DNA of 64,000 bases, from assembly GCA_905221615.1 (NCBI GenBank), contig CAJNDT010000335.1, forward strand, positions 372,001 to 436,000, read 5' to 3'. Position numbers and translations under genes: made by a program. Positions 1 to 11,266 of this stretch are shown piece after piece. Within the stretch, counting starts at the first letter, position 1; each line of letters starts with the position of its first letter. Source of the stretch: Symbiodinium sp. CCMP2592. Its lineage: Eukaryota; Sar; Dinophyceae; Suessiales; Symbiodiniaceae. Below the pieces are notes generated by a model. That model did no database searches, had not been told where the DNA came from, and saw only the letters and a list, made by a program, of their open reading frames with translations.

Positions 1-3000
1 GAGCCGAGTGCTGTATTTGGACGCAAGCCTGGACGTTCCCGGTGAGCAACAGCAGAACGAACGCCTCGGACTGTTGCACGAACAATCTCATGGTCAGGGC
101 TGTGTTAGCAGCCTTAGCCACTTTCCGGTTCGCGAAGAGGTCCTTGTGCGTGAGCCGCTTGCATGTCGCATCGTGCCAGCCCCCGGCACATCTCCCTGGC
201 TCCCCCAAGCCCAGGCAGTTCTGCCGGCAAGGCAGCAGAAAAAGCTGGCCTTTTCGATCTGTCTGAGGGGTATACGGGTATACACCAGCCTCTGCTTGAG
301 TCCGACAACTTCGCATGGCATTTGCTCACAAGAGTTGCACAGGTTGTCTGGTATTGTCTTTATCCACGGCACAGCGACAATACACGTTTGCACCACCAGA
401 ACCACTTGTTGTTTCAAAGCTACAGGTCTTCAATGTCCATACAGTCTCCGCGATAGCCATGGATCTCGCCCGCGCGGCGTTGCCGTCCTTCGTCAGCGGC
501 GCGGGCCACAAGTCGGAGCAGCCTCGGCAGGCCCATTGGCTTCGAGCCCCCCCGGTCCCCCCTCCTCCTGCGTGTACGTGGTGCACGGCTCGTGCGTGCC
601 TGTGAGGTTGTGCTGTCGCCAGCTTTTCTGGTCAGAGACATATTAGGCGTTCGCGCTGAGTGTAAAGCAACATTACAAGAAGCTAAGTGCAGCGCAGTCG
701 GAGTCGTGGTTCTTGCTGTATGAGACCACCATGTCTCCGAAACCCCTTACAGACAGACCGCCTTGACTTCCTGCATGGACAGCTCTCCACAAGCCCGATG
801 TTGTGGTGATTTGCTACTGGCGAAATTGGCCTGCATCTGTCAGGTCGGAGGAAATGTTGGGGGCGATCCGCTGGCATCCTCGCATGTGGTATGAGCCCTG
901 GGAATTCTCCCTGAGACTGTCGACGATAATCTATGTCTGTCTTGGCTGTTTCTCACAGACTCTCTGTGCAGTCAAACAGCCACGGGGCACTTGCAGTTTG
1001 CAAGCCCAGCAGGAGCCTCTAACTATCGGGAGCGAAAGGTGCTACACCAGAGGTAACTAGATACGAACGCTATGCATCACCAGTGTCCACAAGATGTTGT
1101 GGTTCATCCCCCACAGCCTCGTTTTCTGCGCTGTGTACTTTGGACGCAAGTTGCACATGCAAGACCAAGGGTCTCCTAAACGATGCGGAAGAGAACTCAG
1201 GAAGCCTCGCTTTCAGCGGATGGCGGTCTCGTGGATGGCATGGCAGCCAAGCTCCACATGCAGGAACCTGCGGTGCTTTTGTCCCGATTGAAGCATCTGC
1301 ATCTGGGTGTTGGGGGGCAGGACTTGATGAATCAAAACGCACAGTCGGGCACCGAGCCTGCAGCAGTGCAAGGCTGAGAATCGGAAGAACCAAGGCGTGC
1401 CCTGCTCACGCAGCCTTTGCCTTGGACGGCCGCGGTTATTTGTTCCCTTCTGTGAATAATCTTGGCAGGTCCAAGCAAGTTCAACGGAGGATCTCCCAGT
1501 CGGGTCCCCCTTTCTGCCTTGGCAAGTCAGTCACACATTCTCGCTTGCTTACTGCCTACAATCTCACCCACCGAGGTTCCGTGTCGCAATGCGAGAGATC
1601 ACAGGCTGCTGCGGCTCCAAGTGTGCATGCCAAGACAAGAGTCGTCGAGCTTTTGGGGAGGAACGGCCTTCTTTGACGTCATGATCGCTCTGCTCGTCAT
1701 TGCTGATGCAGCACATTTCTTAGTGCAGAAGCGAGTGCAAGTCCTCAGCGACAGTGATGCAGCATGCAGGTCTGCCTCGTTCTGCAGCTCGAGTGGCAGT
1801 CAGAGGCAGTGGGGGAGCGCGTAGCTGCAAAGCACAATTAGGATTCCTTTGCCATGAGGACGGGAGCCTTGATGATGCTGATCTCTTGCTGCACGGGACT
1901 CGAGCTCTGGGATTCCGGGGATACCATCCTCTGGGCTGCAGGGGCACCGCAGGGGCACCGCAGGGGCACCAGTGCTGCCTAGGCGCGGCGCATCAGCAGC
2001 CATCATCACAACCTTCGGAGTAGAATTCCTCGCCGGCAGCCCAGAAGTCGCTTTCGCATGCGGAAATCTCAGACGACCACATCCCGGAGTATCCCGCAAG
2101 GCACGCTTCGTTGCTCAATTTGGTCGTGGCTTCTCATGGCCGTCGCCTTGGGAAGGCGGTGCGAAAGTCACCATTCTCAGCCACTGCGACAGGATCCTCG
2201 TGATGGACGGCATCATTGTGGTCGGATCTTTCGTTGAGGTGTCCATACCCCAGTCCTGCACAAAGTCTCAAGAGTCGACCTCGCGCGAGCTTCTTGAAAC
2301 TGTTGCGTGCCTGAGTATGCTGCTGACATATGGCTTCAGAAAGCAAGGGACCTCTTTTCAAAAAGCAGACCCTAACCTGAATGACAGAAGGATCTGAGTC
2401 AAGGGACCGCCACCCCTTATTGTCAGATACTCCCTTTTGTAGACAGTTGACGGCCCAGGTTTTGGTCAGCGCTGCAGCCTTCTTCGTCTCCAGGTGCCGG
2501 TAATATCGGCAGCCTAGTAGTTGCAGTATCCATCCCAGTACTGTTTGATTGCTGTTGCTGCTGTGGTTGCAAAGCCATTGCCCATGTCAGTCGTCACGAT
2601 CAGCAGCATGGACAGTGCCCCAACCTACACCCCAAAGCTTTCATTGAGCCCAAAACCCCCCGAAATCCCCGAATCTTCCTTGTCAGCTTTGGTTTGGATT
2701 CGCCCTCTGCGTGGACTGCGCCTCTTCCGAGCGGCTCGTGTTTGCGTAGCACGGTGCCCAGAGCTCGCAAGCGACTCTTGAGCCTTGTGTGGTATATAAT
2801 GACTATATAAATATAGTATGACAAAACGGCAGAATCTGGGATCACTTTATATCATACTATGTCATGTCGTATTATATTACATCAGCGTCTATGATAGAAC
2901 ATTTCTATTTCTATGTTTATTGCTTCTCTACAGTGTTACATTACACTATATCATCTACCGATTCCCGTCAGAAGCTGCTCCGGCGCTCTTCGTCGGCCGA

Positions 3001-3082
3001 GCTCGCGCTCATGGGCCTCGCCAGGCCGGCACAAGCAAGCAAGTCTTCAGGGGAGGGCTGTTTAGGATTGGGACCCTCTTAC
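1..3082. other. Gene-poor stretch with one exon-like fragment
   Basis: No gene can be assembled here. The best coding-looking piece is on + at about 462-533, starting MDLARAALPSFVSGAGHK and ending at a CAG that could be a splice site. Reading frames on both strands are otherwise open only by chance and show no family motif. An AT-rich block without coding signal covers about 2780-2960. Confidence 0.4.
1940..1970. repeat. 11-bp tandem repeat, nearly three copies
   Basis: The unit AGGGGCACCGC occurs twice in full (1940-1950, 1951-1961) and once as nine bases (1962-1970). It is a small GC-rich minisatellite in non-coding DNA. Confidence 0.9.
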
Positions 3083-3193
3083 ATATGGGGGTTTCCGAAA
3101 ATTAGGGGAACCCTATTTGGGTTCCTAATAATAAGGATCCTACTATATTTAGGGTACCATATTAGGGTCCCCTATTTTCGGAAACTCCCATAT
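3083..3193. mobile_element. MITE-like inverted-repeat element, copy A
   Basis: A 111-bp element whose ends are inverted copies of each other. The left end begins ATATGGGGGTTTCCGAAAAT and the right end is its reverse complement with one mismatch and one indel over about 27 bases. The middle is AT-rich and has no coding potential. A second copy with the same ends and a similar right half (AGGGTAC.ATATTAGGGTCCCCT) lies at 11161-11266. Small size, inverted ends and more than one copy fit a non-autonomous DNA transposon. A target-site duplication is not clear. Confidence 0.75.
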
Positions 3194-5281
3194 AGGGTTC
3201 CTAAAGTTTTCAAGCGCTGGAAATCTTGAGGGCCAGCGCGACTTAGGGCTTGCGAGCTTAGGAAACATTTCCCAGCTCTCAGGGTATCAGGAAGCCGAAG
3301 TAGTCGCAAAACCAAGAGTGCAGCGTTTGCTCCAAAATGCCCGTCATGATCCTGTCATGTGCATCTTTTTCTGTAAGCTGTCCAGCCTTCTCCAAACAAG
3401 TAGACTGTTCGTCAAACTCGGTGGTCTCCATCTCAGAATCCCCTTGTGCGCCTCAGCACAAGTATTGTACGTCTCAGAAACGTGCACTCGGTGAGCTCAT
3501 CCGTTTCGTCGCTACATGCTGTCAGAGATTTGATTTTCAACAGAAGGTGCATGACGGAAGGCTAACTGGAAGGGTCCCTTTGGTCTTCAGCAGCATTGAG
3601 TATTGCATCCAGCATCTCTAGAAGGTGCTCGGCATCGCACGCTGTCCGGGTTTCGCTTCCCCTGTGTGTCTTGCCACGCCGCCTCGGGGCATGGCAACGG
3701 CATGCAGTTGAGAGGACAATCACTATCCAGGAACAGGGTTGAAGGGAGAAGGCCACCGACAGTTCCTTGCGCTGCAAGAGGTCTGCTAAGCCAATGCTGC
3801 TAAGTTTGGCGCGGCCCTTACCAAGCACGATCTCGCGCTTATTTGGACAGTCGGCACCAGGGTCAAAGTAGTGCCTTTGCGACAGATATGCGGCGTTCGA
3901 GGCACTGGTGGGCATCTTTTTCTTCCTGTCCTCCGTAGTCATGACTCTTCAGGCATTGTTGCAGTGCTTGCGTCGTCGAGTTATGTACGAGTTCCGAAGC
4001 CTGGGTTCGTGTTAAAGGATTTAAATTTTAACCGTAATGGGGATCTATAGTATAAAATATGGTGCCTTGTTATGGTAACGTTGATTAACTTCCTTAACGC
4101 GAACCCAGAAGCCTGTGGCCTCTGAGGGTTGGGGTCGCGCAGGTCCCCGGTGTCTTGGAGGAACTCGAATCGGAGGATGTCAAGCCTTTCCGGCTTTTTT
4201 CCACATGCCAGCTGCCGTCTCCCATGCGACGAATCAAAATAGTAGGTTGACATATGCCAGGCGAGAAGTGCTCGACACGTTTGGGACCGTGTTCGATGCT
4301 ACGGCTGCCCTGTTGAGAGCTAGAAGCTCAAGACGGGAGTCCTGGAAAGCCAGTTTGTTAGCTCTGACTCTGAGGCAGTTGCTGGGTCCAACGAGCTTGG
4401 CCTGCTCTGCTTGAGAGTCTTCAAAGAGTCGGGACATGACAGGCCAGCCCCCGCCAAGGGCATGTTTCGGAGATAGCATGTACAGATAAGTTGCAAAGAC
4501 GCGGGCCGGGTTGGAGAATCGGGTTACGCGCTTTGCAGGCCATACCCTAGCACTGTTCGAACAGATAGTCTGCATCTTGGATTTGGGATGAGTACACGAG
4601 CTAAGATTGAGTGAAGAGGGTTCGTGAAAACGACGTGCAATGGTCCTTTGGAGAAGACAAGACACCTAGATAACTATGGCATACGATGGCGACAGGCTAC
4701 AGATTGCCCTTTTCCTCGGCACGGCTCGAAGCTAAGCCGCAACGCAGTGGAACAAAGGACGCTTTATAGCTCGCGAGGTCTTAGCCTTTGTCCTCCTTAT
4801 GGGCCTCTGTGCCCAACCCAGCGATGTCTCAGGGCCAGACGAAACTCAGTCTCATGAGCCTCGCGACAGGCCTTTCAGGTGTGATATGTGGAGTCCTCGC
4901 GACCCAGCTGATCATCCTCAAAGGCGGAGACGGCCACTTCTCGCTGCACTCGGAGTTTGAACCTGGTGGCCAGGTGACGCAGAAGTCGATGGCACCCACG
5001 TGAACTTTCGCAAGAACCAGTTGATCGCTGGTGTCTCAGGCTTTAGGCCGTCAAATCTTGCAGGTTTGAGGAGCCTTCCGGTTGGGCAACGGTGCAGCGG
5101 AGTAGTCAAGACGGTTGAGGAGTAGTCACGGGTGCCGTCTTCACCTGCACACGGAGGTTGGGAGTCTGGACAAGGCCTGCAGTCGAGCCAGCTGAAGATG
5201 CTGAAAGCTGCACGGCTAAGAAAAGCTCCCACTCAGACCCTTTTCATTGCTGCGGCAGGCTTTCCGAGCCGCAGGTGGTCA
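3194..5281. other. Stretch without an identifiable gene
   Basis: Apart from the inverted-repeat element at 4001-4108, nothing recognisable was found. Frames of 60-140 codons exist on both strands (for example minus 3562-3942 and 4234-4665), but they lack motifs and overlap one another. Confidence 0.35.
4001..4108. mobile_element. Inverted-repeat element flanked by AAGC
   Basis: The left end CTGGGTTCGTGTTAAAGGAT matches the reverse complement of the right end (CTGGGTTCGCGTTAAGGAAG) with a few mismatches over about 25 bases. The interior is AT-rich (about 60 bases). The bases AAGC sit directly outside both ends and may be a 4-bp target-site duplication. It is MITE-like but different in sequence from the 3083 and 9031 elements. 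Confidence 0.6.
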
Positions 5282-6090
5282 GCTCAGTTGCGCCGCCAAC
5301 TGGACCAGAGAAGCTCCGGTCTCCGCATTCACTTTTCTATTGTCGGCGAAGGTCATGCTCCTGCTGACAACATAGACTGGAACGACATCCTGAGTGCATT
5401 GGCCGTGCCGCTGGACAAGGTGGGTGCTGGATTCAAGCTGAAAAGATGGGCTCATTCGGTTCCATCGTGAGGCGACCAGTGTGGAGGCTGAGAGCGAGAA
5501 GGTCGCGAAGGAACTGCAGGGATTGCTGGTTGCTTCGCCAGCAGCCGAAGCTCCCGTCGCCGAAGACACAGACGCAGCGAAGGCCATCCTTGCCATCCTT
5601 GCCTTGGCCTTCCTTTTCTTGTCAGCTTTGTTGTCTGTGCGAAGTTCCAGGATCTGAGCCTGGAGGAATGGCAGGAGCGCATGGAGCCGATGGACGAGGC
5701 TCACTTAGACTTGCGACCGAGCACATTGAAGAGTCGAGTCTGTCAGACTGTCAGGTTAGTTTGGATGTCGATGAGATCGAGGAGCTCTCGAAGTATCGCT
5801 GCACCCTTCATGAACAGGCATGGGATCTTTCCGCTGAAGCGGCACAGAAGCTAGTAGCTAAGCTTTCGGGTCTCACAGCCAGGGAGTCACGATGGAAGTT
5901 GCTGCCTCGGATTTGCTGGCATTCAGAAGCCTCCTTTGTAGTCTGTGCTGAAGACACATGGCCCCGGGTTTCTGCAGAACCTCAAAGCTGCTTACCACGA
6001 GATGGCGCTCTTTGGTCCTGTCGGCCGACAGCTCAGAGCACACGCAGCACACGACTTCACTCTGATGCGTGTCATCGCCTGCTGCAGGAG
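5282..6090 (+). CDS. Unidentified multi-exon gene (exon fragments)
   Basis: Several stretches read as protein and end at plausible splice sites. About 5282-5419 contains GLRIHFSIVGEGHAPADNID and ends AAG|GT. 5471-5582 contains ATSVEAESEKVAKELQGLL and ends AAG|GC. 5651-5753 contains DLSLEEWQERMEPMDEAH. About 5770-5880 contains EELSKYRCTLHEQAWDLSA in a different frame, and about 5982-6086 contains NLKAAYHEMALFGPVGRQL. The 5583-5650 intron would be 68 bp, GC-AG. The step between the third and fourth pieces leaves room for only about 25 bases, so there is either a very short intron or a frameshift, and the locus may be decayed. No domain was recognised and the ends are not defined. Confidence 0.4.
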
Positions 6091-6703
6091 TGGAAGATTT
6101 CATCCTTTGCGTCTTTAAACACACATCGAACGTGACCACGCTCCCCATCCTCTCGTTCAACCACCAGCAGAACAAGGCACGCTGACGGCATGGTAGATGC
6201 ACTGTTGTCGGTCCAGCCGGTGTTTTGCAAAACCAAGGTGTATTCCCGGGTGCTCTCTCACGGGCAGATGTCTTGGCAAATCCTCCCCAAGAGAATTCGC
6301 GGGCCTTGCTAAGCCGAGGCTGTTTGTTGACGATGGGCTGCGAGAAGTTCAGTTCAAAGCCCAGTATTGATGCCAGGTCTCACAAGTTGCCTTCTACTAT
6401 CTTGTGCCCGCTTTCAATAGCTTCAGACCAAACATGCCGAACAGCTGCGCAGCCAGGATCCGAAGGATTTCCCAAGGGCTGGGCGAAATCCTGTAGTCAC
6501 CGCAGAGGCAAAGCCTAGTGGCCTAGTTTCAAAGAGATTATATAGCACAAAAGCCGATGACCAGCCGCTTCAGATGTCGGTGGCTGCTAGTGGCTCTGAG
6601 GAGACGGATTGGCGAGCTTCATGCACTCCTGCCAGACATGATCAGCGAAGCGCAGGCTGGAGATGCCTGTAGCTTCCAACGTGATCCCCGCCACGATTCC
6701 GAA

Positions 6704-6950
6704 GCTCCAACCACCACCACCACCACCACCCACCACCACCACGACTGCTTCATTCTGATACACAAAAACAACGACCGCTGCATTCTGACGCACAAAAACC
6801 AACAGCAACGGCAACAGCAACAACAACAACAACCACAACCACAACCATGACCACCACAACGACAAAGACAACAACAACTCCCCCTCCCCCTCCCCCTAGT
6901 CCTCCTCCTACTCCTACTCCTACTCTACTCCTCCTACTACTACTACTACG

Positions 6951-7013
<63 letters not shown>

Positions 7014-7166
7014 GCTACTGCGACCACTACGACTGCTACTACGACGACTACTACTACGACTAATGCTACTACGACGGCAACTACTACTACTGCTGCTACT
7101 ACTACTGCTACCACTACTGCTGCACCACCACCACCACCACGACGACGACTACTACTACTACGACGA

Positions 7167-7257
<91 letters not shown>

Positions 7258-7412
7258 CTGCCACTACTACTGCCACGACTGCTGCTACTACTGCTACTGC
7301 TACTACTGCTGCTACGACTGCTGCTACTGCTACGACTGCTGCTGCTACGACTGCTACTACTACTGCTACTGCTACGACTGCTGCTACTGCTACTGCTCCT
7401 AGTACTGGTACT
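6704..7412. repeat. Long CCA/CAA/CTA trinucleotide tract
   Basis: A compound microsatellite: CCA runs (6708-6740), CAA runs (6800-6840), then about 480 bases of mostly CTA with interspersed CGA and CTG triplets. All frames through it are open as poly-Leu, poly-Thr, poly-Val or poly-Ser. These are not genes. Confidence 0.95.
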
Positions 7413-7995
7413 AGTACCAGGCATTACCCCTACCAACTACACTTGCTCTATACCGTCTTTAGGGCACATCCACTTTAGTCGGTACTTGGTGTACTTTTGT
7501 GATGCCCTACAACTTCTGGTTGTCTCAACATCCTCTTGTCGTCTTTGCAAGCTCGAGCTTCGGATTTCAGAAGCAGGGTGGGTGGGGGGATGGTAATGAC
7601 GAAGCTGTTGCACACACATGCATCTTACTCGTTATTTTCTTGTTGCCTTCAAATTCATTGTCGAGTTTGCAACCCCGGGATTCCTGAGCCCTGGTTTGAC
7701 AAGCGGCGCAGTCGGCAGGGGTAGGTACTAGTGCTAGCACTCACACTACCACTACTAATAATAGTAATGAGAAGAAGAATAATGATAATAAATATCATGA
7801 TGATGATAACAAAAGCAGCAATAGTCATAGCAATACCACTCCCACTCCTACCCCTCCTCCTGTTCATACTCCTACTGCTACTGCTACTGCTGCCACCCAC
7901 TACCAGGCAGTGAGCTTAGGACCGGAGACGAAATCTGCTCTGCAGAAGCAGAAGCCATGAGTTGCCAACCCTCTGAAGCAGCCCATAGATTGCCG
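7413..7995. other. Stretch with short repeats, no gene seen
   Basis: Unique sequence follows the CTA tract. A second small tract of ACT, AAT, GAT and CTC triplets lies at about 7738-7890. No conserved protein piece was found on either strand. Confidence 0.4.
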
Positions 7996-7999
7996 TCGA

Positions 8000-8830
8000 T
8001 GCTCTGTAGAGCTGTGTGGCTCAGGCCGCTCACAAAGACCTCGCTGAGCTCGGAGCGCTGGAGGTGCGGGCACGCGGCACTGCTGCAGACTTTGCACCGC
8101 TCTCGCTGCAGCTCTGCCAGGCCCGCCTGGAGCAGAAGAAAGAGGCCCAAACTCCAAACCGCCCCCGGGATAATTGGCCGACGAGTCGACAGTCGAAGTG
8201 CCAGTTGCGTCCAGCGACGGCACACTCGTGAAGTGAAGCATTCATCTTCTGTCCGGAAGGCCTTGCGAGCTCTGATCGCACAAAAGGAACAGGCCTGCGG
8301 GTGAAAGGGCGAGACAGAGAAGAAAAAGGGCGAGAGAGAGAGAGAGAGAGTGTGTGTGTGTGTGTGTGTGAGTGTGAGTGTGTGTGTGTGTGCGTGCGTG
8401 CGGCGGGCGCTTATTTGTGAGAGTTTGAGTGCAAGAGGGATGGGCCGGGATGGGCTGCCTGCAATCGGTGTTAGCATTCTCTCCCCAAAGTCCCGCAACT
8501 CCAGAGCTAGTTTGGATATGGGAGAAGTTTGGGATTGCTGGGCAGGCTCAAGACCTCACGGTCCCCAAAGAGGAGTTGGCTCAGGCTTGGTTCACCTCGG
8601 AGTTGTCGTGCATGCACACGGTGGGCCCACAGACCTGCAATATGAGGCACGGAGGGATGGAGCGGAATTGGACTTGATGCTGAAGGTCGTGGTCTCTGAC
8701 GCGACAAATGTGGGATGGACCGATGACTGACCGCAGGACTTGGAAGAGCAGGTCGCCAGAATCGAAGGCCGCGGCCTTGTCTGTGTTCGCTGCAAAGGCT
8801 CACCAGCAGGCATGCAGATCCGCGGCGTAG
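8000..8830 (+). CDS. Unidentified multi-exon gene (exon fragments)
   Basis: Coding-looking + strand pieces: about 8015-8160 (contains HKDLAELGALEVRARGTAAD and an EQKKEAQTP tail), about 8520-8600 (EKFGIAGQAQDLTVPKEELA), about 8625-8688 (DLQYEARRDGAELDLMLKV, then a GT donor), and 8736-about 8820 (DLEEQVARIEGRGLVCVRCK, after CCGCAG). The charged, helical composition differs from surrounding sequence. The GA/GT microsatellite at 8325-8400 would lie in an intron. No known domain was recognised, and the exon order is inferred only from spacing and strand. Confidence 0.4.
8325..8402. repeat. (GA)n-(GT)n microsatellite
   Basis: A GA run is followed directly by GT runs with GAGT and GCGT interruptions. 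Similar GA-to-GT compound tracts occur at about 60909-60987. Confidence 0.95.
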
Positions 8831-9030
8831 ATGTGCCAGGACAAGGTTCGCAACCCCGCCCTGCGGTGACCTTACTTGCGCTCGGCGGTCCAACGCTGTG
8901 TGGTTTGATGAGTGGTCAGCCTGGCGTTGATAGCCTGCCGCAAAGAACAGTGCTGCCAGCCCGCTCTCCATGACATGAGCTACGTTATGCTGCAGTCTGT
9001 TTCCGTGGCTACTTGACAGTCTGCAGAAAT

Positions 9031-9133
9031 ACGGTTGATGATATAAATCCTGCATTACCCACAATAAGGAATATACTATAATTCCCATAGCATAGGGTCC
9101 TTAAGGTAATGCAGGATTTATATCATCAACCGT
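9031..9133. mobile_element. Perfect 29-bp inverted-repeat element
   Basis: The arms at 9031-9059 and 9105-9133 are exact reverse complements over 29 bases (left end ACGGTTGATGATATAAATCC). They enclose 45 AT-rich bases without coding potential. The perfect arms suggest recent insertion or selection on the hairpin. The element ends 10 bases before the ATG of the 9144 reading frame. No target-site duplication is obvious. Confidence 0.75.
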
Positions 9134-9143
9134 ATGGAGTAAC

Positions 9144-9350
9144 ATGGATTGGCGCTCGCTATCCGCTGAGGATGTGACCGAAGTCGTCAACTCTTTGGCA
9201 GATGAGATGGTTCAGCATGTCTGGCAGCTCGTCCTCCAGGTACTGTCGGGCGCAGAAGACAACGTCGTGATCCCTTGCTCTATATACTGCATGCCAAACC
9301 TTGTGCAGGAGCTTCAGCAATCGGAACGAGGCGCTGTGAGCCATCTCTAA
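9144..9350 (+). CDS. Short hypothetical reading frame after the 9031 hairpin
   Basis: Starts ATGGATTGGCG and reads MDWRSLSAEDVTEVVNSLAD, 68 codons to a stop. An exon end is possible at CAG|GT near 9239, which would leave a 32-residue helical N-terminus. The opposite strand is also open here (minus 9159-9425, with a plausible RQYLEDELPDMLNHLICQRV stretch), so the true strand is uncertain. No family was recognised. Confidence 0.3.
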   Translation: MDWRSLSAEDVTEVVNSLADEMVQHVWQLVLQVLSGAEDNVVIPCSIYCMPNLVQELQQSERGAVSHL

Positions 9351-11160
9351 GCAGGAGGAGCCGTCTGATGCGCCACTCGGAACCCGTCCCGCACAAGTCT
9401 CACCCAGACCTTCCGTGAAGACCATGGAAGATCTCTAGTCACAGTGCGGGGATGTGTTGCCGACTAAAACATATTGGTACAATCTGACGGTTGACAGTGA
9501 AGCAGCACAGCAACTTCGATGCCCACTTGTGCAAACCGCTGTTGCTCTGGCTGCAACTGGTAGGTGGGAGGTTTGTTCGCGGCGTCGTCTACTGAAACGC
9601 AATGAATCATTCTTACAGGGCCAAGACTGCTTCAGCATGACAGACGGAAATACATAATCCGATAAGCCAGGTTAGGCACTGAGGCAGTACCAGCAGCTTC
9701 TCATGATGCAGCCACGCACATGTTTGCCATGGACACGCTGTCGAGGCGAGGTGCGCTGCTCTAAGGCCGCTCAGTCTTTAGAGTTATGTCGTCTTGACGA
9801 AACCTCGAACAGCAGTAGACTAGTAGAGCACTGCGCCGCGACCTGTGGACTTGACGAAGCCTCGGGAAGATATCTCGGCTGCAGGCCGTCACGCATGTGA
9901 GAAGCAGGACTTCGCAGGCCTGTGCTGCAGCTGTGCCCTAGCTGAACTCCGTCACAGCTATGAGAATGGAGGTTAGAGGTTATCACGGCTTCCTGCATCG
10001 TTCCATGCCGACAGGTTCGACGCCCAAAGCAGTTGCCCAAAGTCTGGCGCACAGCTGCTTAAGAGTCACGTTTTCCATACGCGATACGGTGACGATGAAG
10101 TATGCAATCTTGCATCTTGTCTCCTCTTCTGGGTTCACGCATTCTTGGCTCATGCAGGATGGCCGCTGCAAGTTCTCCCGACAGGCCATGACAGGATGTG
10201 TAACTTTGATGCTCGGCTTTCGTGGAACTTGATGGCATCTGGCTGTGCATGATCTATGCCACTCTGCTAGGCACCAGCAGCTGCTGCTGCCCGCAGTGCG
10301 GCATCGGCCTTACTACAGAGCCTTTGGAGGCACAGCGGAAGCTGCCTTGCTGAGGTCGCGGCGAAACAAGCTCGCGGAGGCTGTGATGTGACATAGGAAG
10401 ATCAACTTGGGAAGAGGCTTTTGGCCTCTTTGTCAGGCCCAAGCTTCGCCGAATCGGAACCGAACACCACCCCGGCAAGTTCCGCCAAATCCTCAGCTTC
10501 TTCCCTCTGTTGAGAGTGAAACTGCGTTGAAGTGCTGAGGAAGGGGCTGTTCGTCAATGAAGAAGGCTGCATGACCCTCAGTGTGAGTGGGTCTTGGATT
10601 GTTAGAGTCCGACTGGTTTGTTGGGGTATCCATGAGGAGGTCCCAGCCCGGTTGTGTCCAGATTCGGGTTTCGGAGCAGTTTGTGCCAGTGTTGGGACCT
10701 CCCGCATGCCACGAAAAAGCTTCTTGTTGTTGCCTCGGCAAAGTTCACTGCAGGAGGCCTTGACCCTACAGGAAGATCGACTCGAACCTGTCTTGTGAAA
10801 GTCCTCAATATTCATGTCATTTTCATGTAAATGTCCCTGTGCAGAAGACTAAGACATATCCAGAAAAGCCTTATGTTCCTGAAGGCGACGCGACCGGTCG
10901 GCGGCTGCTTCCACTCGCCAGCCTGCGTAGTGGAATTCAGGAGCCGCAGTCTTGAATTGGAACATGGCAGCATGGTCCCAATCTCTTGAAAGAGATTTGA
11001 GCAACTGGCCATGAGTGTCGACAGTTGTGTAAGTGTAAGCTTGGTGCGCCTAACTGTACCTTGACCCGGATGCCAGCAGGAGGGCGGGGAAAGCCGCGCC
11101 TCACACAGCCAGGCTCCGAGTGAGGAAACTTGAGACTCAACTTTGGCTCAGAGGCAGTGG
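9351..11160. other. Stretch with strand-ambiguous frames only
   Basis: Frames of 60-140 codons exist on both strands. The best are minus 10402-10815, with an acidic AEDLAELAGVVFGSDSAKL segment, and + about 10410-10500. None has a motif that decides strand or function. Confidence 0.3.
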
Positions 11161-11266
11161 ATATGGGAGTTTCCGAAACTCAGGAGTACCTTACTTTGGG
11201 GCCTTGTAATATGGATCTTGCTATTTAGGGTACTATATTAGGGTCCCCTGTTTTCGGAAACTCCCA
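11161..11266. mobile_element. MITE-like inverted-repeat element, copy B
   Basis: A 106-bp relative of the 3083-3193 element. It begins ATATGGGAGTTTCCGAAA and ends TTTTCGGAAACTCCCA. The right half (TAGGGTACTATATTAGGGTC) matches copy A almost base for base, while the left interior has diverged. Confidence 0.75.

Noticed and set aside
6847-7596. Long + frame of mostly Leu through the CTA tract
   Set aside because: It is a by-product of a trinucleotide repeat. All other frames there are also open as low-complexity polymers.
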